A DNA stretch of 18,496 bases from an uncultured Collinsella sp. (GTDB lineage Bacteria > Actinomycetota > Coriobacteriia > Coriobacteriales > Coriobacteriaceae). The position numbers and the translations under genes are program-made. Positions 1 to 6,379 of the stretch are shown here, piece by piece. The stretch is taken from NCBI GenBank assembly GCA_902470095.1, contig CABRFG010000047.1:1-18496 (forward strand), read 5' to 3'. Positions within the stretch are counted from its first letter, which is position 1; every line of letters starts with the position of its first letter. The notes beneath the pieces were generated by a model. It ran no database searches and was not told the origin of the DNA. It saw nothing but the letters and a program-made list of their open reading frames with translations.

Positions 1-63
1 CGGGATTGGTCAATCTCGGCCGACTATATTTGGCTAAAATAATCCGACGCTAACAAATCCGCA

Positions 64-825
64 ATGATTACCCCAGAATTGTTTGTTAAGGACCTCATAC
101 AAGACTATTCTGGGCGTCCGTTATATACATACGAGGAATGGACGCGCGAGCTCATCAACCACTCTAACGCTTTCAAGGAACTGACCAGAGGTGCGGAGTT
201 TCATGCGCCCGTATCCGAGGCAAATGGGGAGTGTGATGCGGTATCAGACGCGTATCAGTTAGATTTCAAGCTCATCTTCGGAAAATCCATGATGCGCGCC
301 GTAAGCCTCACTTCGTCAAGGCGAGTTTCAGAACGCGGAATTACTTTTAGACAACCTGGCATAAGTTATGCAAAAGAACAGAGAGGCTTACGCCTGCATG
401 CGATTCTCAGGGATTACAGCCTCGCCAAGCTTGACGAGCTTCTAAAAACTGAGAGTGATAAACAATTGAGCGAAGAAGACCGTGAGGCCCGAGGACTTCT
501 TCGCTCCATCAATCGTTCGAAAAATTTGCTTCTAGTATATCCTTGCCGCTTTGAAGGCATCGACAGTCTGCCTGGACTTGAGGAAACCATAAACGCCGCA
601 CTTTACCATGACTTCCGGAACGCGCTCGACGTCCGACGGATGCATCATCCCGACAAGGACACCTTCCTTTCATATTTTTGCAATGACCGCATGGTTGTCA
701 CAAGAGCGAGCGGGCACGTCCTAGCCAAGTTCGACGATATCATGGTCGCAAAAAGCAGAACATACATGGATATTATGCGTATGCGTGATCCCGGAGAGTA
801 TCAATGGCTGCTGAAGCTTGTTTAA
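64..825 (+). CDS. Hypothetical protein, possible PD-(D/E)xK-type nuclease
   Basis: A 253-residue soluble protein of no family I recognise. An in-frame TAA at 40-42 closes the frame upstream, so ATG 64 is the first possible ATG start, although no convincing ribosome binding site precedes it. Residues 52-69 contain a Glu/Asp-rich stretch followed by D58 and the triplet DFK at 67-69. An Asp, a short gap and then D-x-K on a predicted strand (YQLDFKLIF) is the layout of PD-(D/E)xK nucleases. The rest is charged and probably helical, with no signal peptide or membrane segment. It stands alone at the left edge of an island of defence-like genes. The nuclease idea is inference from a short motif; that the gene is real is more secure than its function. 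Confidence 0.6.
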   Translation: MITPELFVKDLIQDYSGRPLYTYEEWTRELINHSNAFKELTRGAEFHAPVSEANGECDAVSDAYQLDFKLIFGKSMMRAVSLTSSRRVSERGITFRQPGISYAKEQRGLRLHAILRDYSLAKLDELLKTESDKQLSEEDREARGLLRSINRSKNLLLVYPCRFEGIDSLPGLEETINAALYHDFRNALDVRRMHHPDKDTFLSYFCNDRMVVTRASGHVLAKFDDIMVAKSRTYMDIMRMRDPGEYQWLLKLV

Positions 826-853
826 CCGACCGCAAGGGCTAGTTTTTTGGACA

Positions 854-1075
854 TCAACCCAAGATGTGACCTGCCAAGAGGACCGGACGCCGGTGCGTTC
901 GGACTCGCTTTTCTGCATTCAAAAGCAACGCTGAGCTTGACCTCACGGCTTGCGCCTGCTGCTCGGCGGTCTCCTGAGGCTGAACCGCCTCTGCAATGGC
1001 TGCCATAGGCAACGTCGCGCCGACCATGGACGTGCACGCGATCGCGCAGATCAGGTAGTAAAGGAGTCGTTTCAT
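854..1075 (-). pseudogene. 5' stump of an exported protein (signal peptide only)
   Basis: The reading frame starts at ATG 1075 with a good Shine-Dalgarno (GAGAGG) about 8 bases upstream. The first 30 residues are a textbook signal peptide: MKRLL, then a hydrophobic stretch (YYLICAIACTSMVGATLPMAA), then a likely cleavage site near AIAEA. A short polar QPQETAEQQAQ follows, and the frame then runs into low-complexity basic sequence and stops after 73 residues. Exported proteins of this kind are normally much longer, so this is probably the preserved start of a secreted protein gene whose body was lost by deletion or rearrangement. A genuine small secreted peptide cannot be excluded. It lies between a plus-strand ORF and a convergent-side gap and has no operon partner. 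Confidence 0.4.
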
Positions 1076-1271
1076 AGCGGAGCCTCTCGGTGAGCAACCA
1101 ACGGGGTCCGAAGACAGCTCCAGGCCAGCACTCCGCACATTTTTTTTGGGGTTTATTTTATGGGAACACCGCTCAACATCAGCGAACTTTCTGGGGAATG
1201 TTGGGGAGGGGGAGGAGTAACTGACTGTTGGGGCGTTGGCCATTGGCGGCGTCCCGCCTACGCTTCGTTGG

Positions 1272-1943
1272 TTATACGCTATGCGGCAGCTTCAACATGA
1301 GGCCGCCTTGCGCCTCTTCGAGGCTCGGCACCGAGGCCTTCCAGGTAAAGTCCGAGAGGCTGCTGCTTAGGTCAAGCTCTGCATGGGCGTACTTTTCGAT
1401 TATGCAGCCAGGGTGATTCTCGTCTGGTAAAAGGCGACATTCGACCGGTCGCGACCCGATGATTCGATACTCCTTCTGATATGCGTACTTGGGCGTTTTG
1501 ATAACGAGGTTGTGCGGGATGCCCTCAAAGATCTCGCGGATCAGTTTTGGCCTGGGGACGCCATAGGAGATGGGACCGTGCGCGTAGATGCTTCCGTCGT
1601 CGGCGATGTGTCTGTCGGCGAGGCGCGCGAAGCTGTCGTACTGCACAATGCCGATCCACCCGTCCGCGCACCCGAACTCTTGGATCATGCGTATCGGGAT
1701 TTTCACGGTGTTGTCGACATTATTGTTCTCGCGGACCGTGTACATGCAGTAGATGGGCAGGCAAGCATATCTGTAGAGGCATACCCCAGGGGCCATGGAC
1801 GCCTCGAGCGGATCGCCCCGCTCGCCAGGCAGGCCTTGGTAGTAGCCGGCCGCGTTCATGTAGAGACGACCGTTCAGTAGGTCTTCGATGAACGCCTCTT
1901 TGGGCGCGAACTTAAGTAGGTAGACGATGTCGTTGTTGGGCAT
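1272..1943 (-). CDS. Hypothetical protein, DUF2971-like
   Basis: The frame is open for 309 codons, but the start is best placed at ATG 1943, because AAAGGAAA lies just upstream on the minus strand and the sequence before it has no protein character. This gives 223 residues beginning MPNNDIVYLLKFAPKEAF. The N-terminal pattern (a lysine/phenylalanine strand, then a loop with LYMNAAGYYQ and an acidic GDPLEA) and the later KTPKYAYQKEYRIIG resemble the DUF2971-type fold, where a conserved K...W/YxYE.E(Y/W)RI element is typical. There is no signal peptide or membrane segment. Such proteins are common in defence islands, but their biochemical role is not established. A decayed second copy of its C-terminal part lies at about 8187-8330. 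The family call is from memory of the pattern and is moderate. Confidence 0.65.
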   Translation of the reverse strand: MPNNDIVYLLKFAPKEAFIEDLLNGRLYMNAAGYYQGLPGERGDPLEASMAPGVCLYRYACLPIYCMYTVRENNNVDNTVKIPIRMIQEFGCADGWIGIVQYDSFARLADRHIADDGSIYAHGPISYGVPRPKLIREIFEGIPHNLVIKTPKYAYQKEYRIIGSRPVECRLLPDENHPGCIIEKYAHAELDLSSSLSDFTWKASVPSLEEAQGGLMLKLPHSV

Positions 1944-2079
1944 GGTGTTTCCTTTCTTTGGTAGTGGTGTCCCAGGTCGCTTTGTGCGTCCGGGTTGCTT
2001 GCTACCAAGGTAAGGGCGTCTGGTGGGATCCTCGTGCGGGAGTGGTGTGTGGCGTTTGCCTGGACTGTGCTTTTTCGAG

Positions 2080-2247
2080 ATGACTGGGCGGTCAAGAAGT
2101 TTAGACCTGCGTCGACTCCATTTGTCATGTCCACAAAACCGTTGGCATTTGGTGCTAGCATCCCTAGTGTTCGCCTTGCTAGGAACGTTGTTAATTGCCA
2201 TATGTATGGCTATTGCTCTATTAGGGGGATTCCCTTGGCAGATTTAG
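2080..2247 (+). CDS. Small single-helix membrane protein (putative)
   Basis: A 55-residue ORF: a basic N-terminus (TGRSRSLDLRR) is followed by an uninterrupted hydrophobic segment at about residues 22-50 (WHLVLASLVFALLGTLLIAI and on), long enough for one membrane helix, with the positive charges before it. The stop (TAG 2245-2247) lies 13 bases inside the next gene's likely TTG start at 2235, which suggests translational coupling. The start is uncertain: ATG 2080 has only CGAG upstream, and a GTG at 2023 with AGGG upstream would add 19 residues. The competing frame also stays open here but has no protein-like composition before 2235. I infer a membrane partner for the HEPN-like protein that follows. 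Confidence 0.45.
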   Translation: MTGRSRSLDLRRLHLSCPQNRWHLVLASLVFALLGTLLIAICMAIALLGGFPWQI

Positions 2248-3173
2248 TCCATGTTTTGCCGTTCAAATCGGTGAGTGTCGAAGCTCAGAAAGCGCTCTCA
2301 AAGATTGAGTATCTCGAGGGCGATTCTGTAACCAAAGTGAAAGAGTATGACGACGTTGTGCGGTCACTTTGGGAGGCTAAGCAACTGTATGAACAGTTTC
2401 GATGGAACTATGGTGAACTGAGGCGCTTGGTTCCGTGTGATCAGTTTGACTTCTTACCCGACGGCTTTGCCAATGGGGGTTTTGGCGAGAGGACTGTTGT
2501 TAACGCTGCTTTTGGAAATTATGTTTCCGCAGCCCGTGGTCTTGTCGATAGAATGCAGGCAGTTATGCGGAAGTATGACCGAGGTTCAAATAAAGAACTG
2601 TATAAAGACTATTGGAAACTGCCTTCTTCTTGGTATGACGAAGGTGGCCTCTATGTTTTTATGTATGAGATTCGAAATCCAGTTCAGCATGGTCAAACCG
2701 TTATTTCGCTTGTCAGGGAAAATGATGCGACTAGGGTTAGATTTGATCTTGATCAAATTGTTGATATGCGCGAATACAATACCTCGCCAAAACTTCGCGC
2801 CTTTCTAAACAAGACAATTTCGAAAATCAAAGACCATGATTCATCCGATTGTCCGTATCTTTGTTTTCGATATACAAACATGAGGTACAACGAACTTGTT
2901 ATTGAGTTATTCTGTCATTTCCTGAAATGTGCCGAGCCCAGAATACGCGCCGCTCGTAAGGATATGCAGAGTTTGCTATTACAGCACAGCAAAGCAGTCG
3001 GCAAGCTGGGCGGCTCTTCCTTTGTTGCATATGTTGATGGCGATATGACCCATGTTTATGATGAAGTTGATGTTGACCCAGTTAAGCAATTAAAAGATAT
3101 GCACCGAAAGGCACAGAAGCATCTAAAGGATGCTCGAAATGCAATTGCGGCTGAGCGCAGATCAATTCGCTAG
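2235..3173 (+). CDS. HEPN-like protein, candidate RNase toxin or effector
   Basis: The frame opens at 1995, but the strongest start is TTG 2235, with AGGGGG 6 bases upstream; this gives 312 residues beginning LADLVHVLPFK (Leu read as Met). The protein is helical and charged. At about residues 145-153 it has EIRNPVQHG, an R-N-xxx-H motif of the kind that forms the active site of HEPN RNases, sitting inside a helical segment. It lacks nucleotide-binding motifs and membrane segments, and the C-terminus is a lysine/arginine-rich coiled region (KDMHRKAQKHLKDARNAIAA). Codon use is more AT-rich than in the pel operon, suggesting transfer. It overlaps the preceding small membrane ORF. The HEPN assignment rests on this one motif and on predicted helicity. 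Confidence 0.65.
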   Translation: MADLVHVLPFKSVSVEAQKALSKIEYLEGDSVTKVKEYDDVVRSLWEAKQLYEQFRWNYGELRRLVPCDQFDFLPDGFANGGFGERTVVNAAFGNYVSAARGLVDRMQAVMRKYDRGSNKELYKDYWKLPSSWYDEGGLYVFMYEIRNPVQHGQTVISLVRENDATRVRFDLDQIVDMREYNTSPKLRAFLNKTISKIKDHDSSDCPYLCFRYTNMRYNELVIELFCHFLKCAEPRIRAARKDMQSLLLQHSKAVGKLGGSSFVAYVDGDMTHVYDEVDVDPVKQLKDMHRKAQKHLKDARNAIAAERRSIR

Positions 3174-3314
3174 AGAATAGCTCCAGCATTGCGGTTCTGC
3201 TCATGTTTGCGGTCGGACGGGTGCCTCTGCGGTTGCCGATAGTCTGCGCCCAGAGTTCCATTAGCCCAGGTTTTTTATCCCAGCAAAATCCAGGATCTGC
3301 TTAGCTATCTATGG

Positions 3315-4049
3315 CTACGCTTCATTAAAAAAGTCGTTCTTCTTTAGCCGACCGAGATATCGGTCGAGTTCGTATAAAGCGTCAATGTAGACCTGAGCTG
3401 AGTTGCGAATATCGCGCATATCTAGACAGCATCTTTCAAAATGTAGCTTGCCAGTTTCTGTTTGAGTGCTACGACAAGTCATGAGTGCGATTTCGTTCTC
3501 AGCAACGTTATCAGTCTCTTCTAATCCTTTTGGTGTGATGCGATAGATCACTGCACCCGGATATGAGTCGAGAAGGCTTTTCCCTCTCACATCAATACAA
3601 ATTCGCTCCGCTGGACCAAAGCCGTATTCTTCATGCCTCGTCGAATTTAGAGGGTGTGCAATTACGATTGAGCGAACCGCTTCAAGATAATTACGCGCCT
3701 CTGTGAGTTCATTTTGTCTCGAGAGCTCGAATTTGGTTCTAATTACTTCTTTCAAACAGGTGTAATTAATCTGCCAGTATGCATCTTTAATCCAGGTGGC
3801 GAGTGCTACTAGAAATACGGTGTCCTTAATGTTGGGAGAAAATCCGTCTTTGATGGCAGCATTGAAGTCTTGAATGCTGTAGTTGGCCTTAAGAATAAGA
3901 TCAGACATTAATTCATAGTGATCTAGGTCTTTCCAAGGCCACTTTTTCCAAATGCCGCCTTTGCCTTCACCCAGACCGTCCGTGGACTTTAGATGTTCGA
4001 TTGATTGCACGTTGTTCCCGTCTACTTTAGTTCCGATCGGGCTCCTCAT
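3315..4049 (-). CDS. Hypothetical protein with HEPN-like RxxxxxH motif
   Basis: A 244-residue protein starting at ATG 4049, without a clear Shine-Dalgarno. It is convergent with the HEPN-like gene at 2235-3173 (gap about 140 bases). After a polar, glycine-rich N-terminus the region from about residue 45 is mostly helical. Residues 123-135 read EAVRSIVIAHPLN, in which R126 and H132 form an R-polar-x4-H motif as in HEPN domains, followed by a conserved-looking TRHEEYGF. The C-terminal third has YRITPKG and a final helix-rich DALYELDRYLGRL. There is no membrane segment or P-loop. AT-rich codon use sets it apart from the core-like genes. The protein family is not recognised; HEPN is inferred from the motif only. 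Confidence 0.55.
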   Translation of the reverse strand: MRSPIGTKVDGNNVQSIEHLKSTDGLGEGKGGIWKKWPWKDLDHYELMSDLILKANYSIQDFNAAIKDGFSPNIKDTVFLVALATWIKDAYWQINYTCLKEVIRTKFELSRQNELTEARNYLEAVRSIVIAHPLNSTRHEEYGFGPAERICIDVRGKSLLDSYPGAVIYRITPKGLEETDNVAENEIALMTCRSTQTETGKLHFERCCLDMRDIRNSAQVYIDALYELDRYLGRLKKNDFFNEA

Positions 4050-4112
4050 CGTTGTACGTTGTTAATTATCATAATGGCTCGACGGCAAAGCGAGGGGTTG
4101 GGTCACATTTTC

Positions 4113-4141
4113 GGGTACCGTCAAGATACTTTCGTAAATTG
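4113..4141. repeat. Possible surviving IS256-type terminal end
   Basis: Downstream of the transposase relic (reading its minus strand) lies TTTACGAAAGTATCTTGACG followed by GTACC, a pattern like the terminal repeats of many IS256-family elements. No matching inverted copy was found on the other side, which fits the loss of the transposase 5' end. Low confidence without a database comparison. Confidence 0.25.
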
Positions 4142-4169
4142 ATTTAGCCGTCCTCGGCCTCGTCCTCTT

Positions 4170-4836
4170 CTAGCCCTCCGCTTTTCCCTTCAGCTCGTCC
4201 ATCTCCTCCAGTTTGGACATGTCCAGGTACCTCCTCTTGTCCCATTCGTGCTCCGCTATGTACTTCAGTCTCGCTGACACCAGTATGACGACCGAGTTGC
4301 CGTCCGGGTAGGTCCCGACGGCCCTCGTCCTCCTCCTGATCTCGCAGTCGATGCGTTCGATCCCGTTGTTCGTCCTGATCCGGCGCCAGTGCTCCGGCGG
4401 GAATTCCGTGTAGGCCAGTGTCTCGGCGAACCCGTCGCTCACCGTCCTCGCGGTGGACACCGGCGCCCCCCAGAGGAGCTCGGAGACGTCCTCGATCCTC
4501 TTGGTTGAGACGCCCGCCAGGTACATCTCGACGATAGCCTCCTCGACAGAGGTCTCGCGCCTGCGGTAGCGCTCGATGACAGCCGTCCGGAAGGTCGCGC
4601 CGCGGAGTTTCGGCACGCCGAGCTCGACTTCCCCGGCCCCGGTGACGAACTTCCTCGCGTAGTGGCCGCTGCGGTAGACCTCCCGGCCCGCCGCCCTCTC
4701 GTAGCGTTCGGCCCCGACGGGCTCGGACGACTCGTCGTCGACTGATACGATGTTCGCATATACTGCCCGTGCCCCTTTCCTCGATGGTTTATTGTCTAGT
4801 CGCCAGAAATCATATGAATACGCGTGGACCGTGTCC
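4170..4836 (-). pseudogene. IS256-family (mutator) transposase, 5'-truncated and internally deleted
   Basis: The minus-strand frame is open from a stop near 4837 to the stop at 4170 with no ATG, GTG or TTG before a GTG at 4616, so the true start is lost. Read through, it gives typical IS256 N-terminal sequence (VGAERYERAAG, then YRSGHYARKF, VPKLRG, VIERYRRRETSVEEAIVEMY, VSTKRIEDVSELLWG). After APVSTARTVS it jumps, near 4419-4437, directly to the C-terminal block TEFPPEHWRRIRTNNGIER, RRRTRAVGTYPDGNS and AEHEWDKRRYLDMS. The DDE catalytic core that normally lies between, roughly half of a 400-residue enzyme, is missing although the two halves are fused in frame. The element can no longer transpose. 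It marks past mobility in this island. Family identity is secure; the exact ends are not. Confidence 0.85.
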
Positions 4837-5209
4837 CTCTATGTGTTTGTCAATTTGTGAAAGAAATTATGCGTCACCTCCTTATGCGCAACTACTTTCC
4901 CTATGGGTTATTAAGACTGCCCAAGACGGATTGTTGGTCGCCGGAGATTGGTTTGCCCAACTGCGCTTGAGACCCTTGGTGCGGATTTCCCAGTCGCCCT
5001 ACAACGCTCTTGCAATGAGTGTTGTAGTGGTCATTGCCCAAACGTTCCTCGCGATTTATGCACTGTTTAGGAACATGAACTACTACGACATGAACGCACC
5101 GTTTCTCGAGAACTTCTTCAACACCGTTAAGGGTGCGGCACTGAAGCTGTCCTCGGCGATCTTGGGCGAACACGCGATAGATGTGCTGCGTAAGAAGAAG
5201 GGGGAGTGA
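4769..5209 (+). CDS. Hypothetical membrane ORF, start uncertain, perhaps 5'-truncated
   Basis: A frame of up to 146 residues whose second half looks protein-like. There is one hydrophobic helix at about residues 79-100 (YNALAMSVVVVIAQTFLAIY), followed by a polar segment and a final amphipathic stretch ending in AIDVLRKKKGE. The first 30 residues overlap the decayed end of the transposase relic and are cysteine-rich and unconvincing. None of the possible starts (GTG 4769, ATG 4814, ATG 4841, ATG 5012) has a good Shine-Dalgarno. The likely explanation is that the insertion sequence removed the 5' end of a longer gene. It precedes the Abi-alpha gene by about 120 bases. No family is recognised. 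Confidence 0.35.
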   Translation: MPLSSMVYCLVARNHMNTRGPCPSMCLSICERNYASPPYAQLLSLWVIKTAQDGLLVAGDWFAQLRLRPLVRISQSPYNALAMSVVVVIAQTFLAIYALFRNMNYYDMNAPFLENFFNTVKGAALKLSSAILGEHAIDVLRKKKGE

Positions 5210-5262
5210 GGGCGAGATACTCAGAATGTCAGGCCGTTAGGTACTGCAATCCCTCCCCGTTG

Positions 5263-5290
5263 TTGGCTGTATCAATGTGGGCCTTATATA
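5263..5290 (+). promoter_or_regulatory. Predicted sigma70-type promoter for the Abi-alpha gene
   Basis: TTGGCT (5263-5268), a 16-base spacer and TATATA (5285-5290) form a reasonable -35/-10 pair about 40 bases before the GTG start at 5329. Prediction by eye only. Confidence 0.45.
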
Positions 5291-5328
5291 TCATGGACTT
5301 GATGTCGGTATGAATAGGGTGAGACAAA

Positions 5329-6126
5329 GTGGACGAGCTTTCCAAAGAAATTGCATCTCTGCCATCTGATGTATTGAGTAAAGCATATGATGATGCTCTG
5401 CATCCTGTGCTCTCATCGGTCGGAGACACTCTGAGTTTAGTTCCCAGAACCGTTGGCGTATTGCTTGGCCCCTGGAAGAAATGGGTGGTTAACGGCGAGA
5501 GCAATATTGAGGAGGCGATTCGGCAAATCGAAGAAAAGATGGAAGACGTCCCGGAGGACTGCTTCTGTGAGCCTGCACAGAATGTTGTGGTGCCGGCTAT
5601 TCAGCAACTGTCATATTCGTACGACAGTCAGGACCTAAGGGGGCTGTACGTTAATTTACTCGCGTCCTCTATGGATAAAAGGGTTTCTCCTCTCGTCCAT
5701 CCGAGTTTTGTTAGCATAATCGGACAACTGACTCCCGATGAAGCCAAAATGATGTCGTGGCTTTCTGAAGGGCTTGGTAAAGATCATATTCCGGTTATTG
5801 ACTTACGCGTTGTCGAAGACGATGACATGCCAATTAAAGCTCGGTGGCGAGTGCTTTGCGAAAATTATACGAACGTATTCGATGCTATCGTTCAATGTCC
5901 TGAGAATGTGTCTTTGTATTTGAATAACTTGGAGCGACTGAAACTTTTAAGCGAAGAAACGTACTGTTACGAGGGAGAAGACGATTATCTTGGGATTGAG
6001 GATTCTGACAGGATCCGAAATATAAAGAAGGATAATACGCCTTCTGATGGATGGCGGTTTGATTGCGTACATCATGTTTTTAGGCTAACACCGTTCGGGA
6101 AGCTTTTTATTAAGTGCTGTGTTTAG
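5329..6126 (+). CDS. Abi-alpha / DUF4393 family protein
   Basis: A 265-residue protein starting at GTG 5329, with AGGGTGAG a few bases upstream; an in-frame TGA closes the frame before it. The central block matches the DUF4393 (Abi-alpha) pattern: VLLGPWKKWVV, then a helix with EEAIRQIEEKMEDVPEDC, PAQNVVVPAIQQLSYSYDSQ, and LRGLYVNLLASSMDK with HPSFVSIIGQLTPDEAKM. The C-terminal part (LYLNNLERLKLL, then VFRLTPFGKLFI) resembles a small winged-helix-like end seen in several members. Members occur beside phage-exclusion and restriction genes and were named for a proposed abortive-infection role, but the mechanism is not established. It has its own promoter and a downstream terminator, so it is probably a single-gene unit. 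Confidence 0.85.
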   Translation: MDELSKEIASLPSDVLSKAYDDALHPVLSSVGDTLSLVPRTVGVLLGPWKKWVVNGESNIEEAIRQIEEKMEDVPEDCFCEPAQNVVVPAIQQLSYSYDSQDLRGLYVNLLASSMDKRVSPLVHPSFVSIIGQLTPDEAKMMSWLSEGLGKDHIPVIDLRVVEDDDMPIKARWRVLCENYTNVFDAIVQCPENVSLYLNNLERLKLLSEETYCYEGEDDYLGIEDSDRIRNIKKDNTPSDGWRFDCVHHVFRLTPFGKLFIKCCV

Positions 6127-6244
6127 TCTTCTCGGCAGTGCTGGTACGATTCGATTCTTGGCGGTTTGCTAATGGGTGAATGCGTTGGTCAGATTTGATG
6201 GGAATACCTTCTATTTCTTGTCAATTAGTCTTTTAAAGCTTCCG

Positions 6245-6268
6245 ACCGTCGTCCTGGCGGTTTTTCTT
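6245..6268 (+). terminator. Rho-independent terminator after the Abi-alpha gene
   Basis: ACCGTC (6245-6250) pairs with GGCGGT (6256-6261), including one G-T pair, around a 5-base loop, and is followed by TTTTCTTT. It lies about 120 bases after the stop at 6126. Confidence 0.5.
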
Positions 6269-6309
6269 TGTCCCCGCAATGATGGACAATTTCCTTAAAC
6301 GATTTTGGT

Positions 6310-6328
6310 CCGTGATAGTTTCTCACGG
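6310..6328. repeat. Small hairpin upstream of the 541-residue gene
   Basis: CCGTGA (6310-6315) and TCACGG (6323-6328) form a perfect 6-base-pair stem with a 7-base loop, 52 bases before the ATG at 6380. The T-rich sequence after it (TTCATTTTCG) could make it a weak terminator. It could equally be an operator or a leader hairpin. Confidence 0.35.
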
Positions 6329-6379
6329 TTCATTTTCGCTTCATTTTACGGTGATGGTGCCAAATGGTAAGAGGTGCAT

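Noticed and set aside
824..848. Weak stem and T6 run just after the first ORF
   Set aside because: The stem has several mismatches; the T-run alone is not enough to call a terminator.
1995..2234. Start of the HEPN-like gene at ATG 1995
   Set aside because: The 80 extra residues have no protein-like composition, overlap the small membrane ORF, and lack a ribosome binding site; TTG 2235 has a strong one.
3255..3305. Hairpin near a T6 run between the convergent genes (ATCCCAG...CCAGGAT)
   Set aside because: The T-run precedes the stem on the plus strand and is an A-run after it on the minus strand, so it is not a terminator for either gene.
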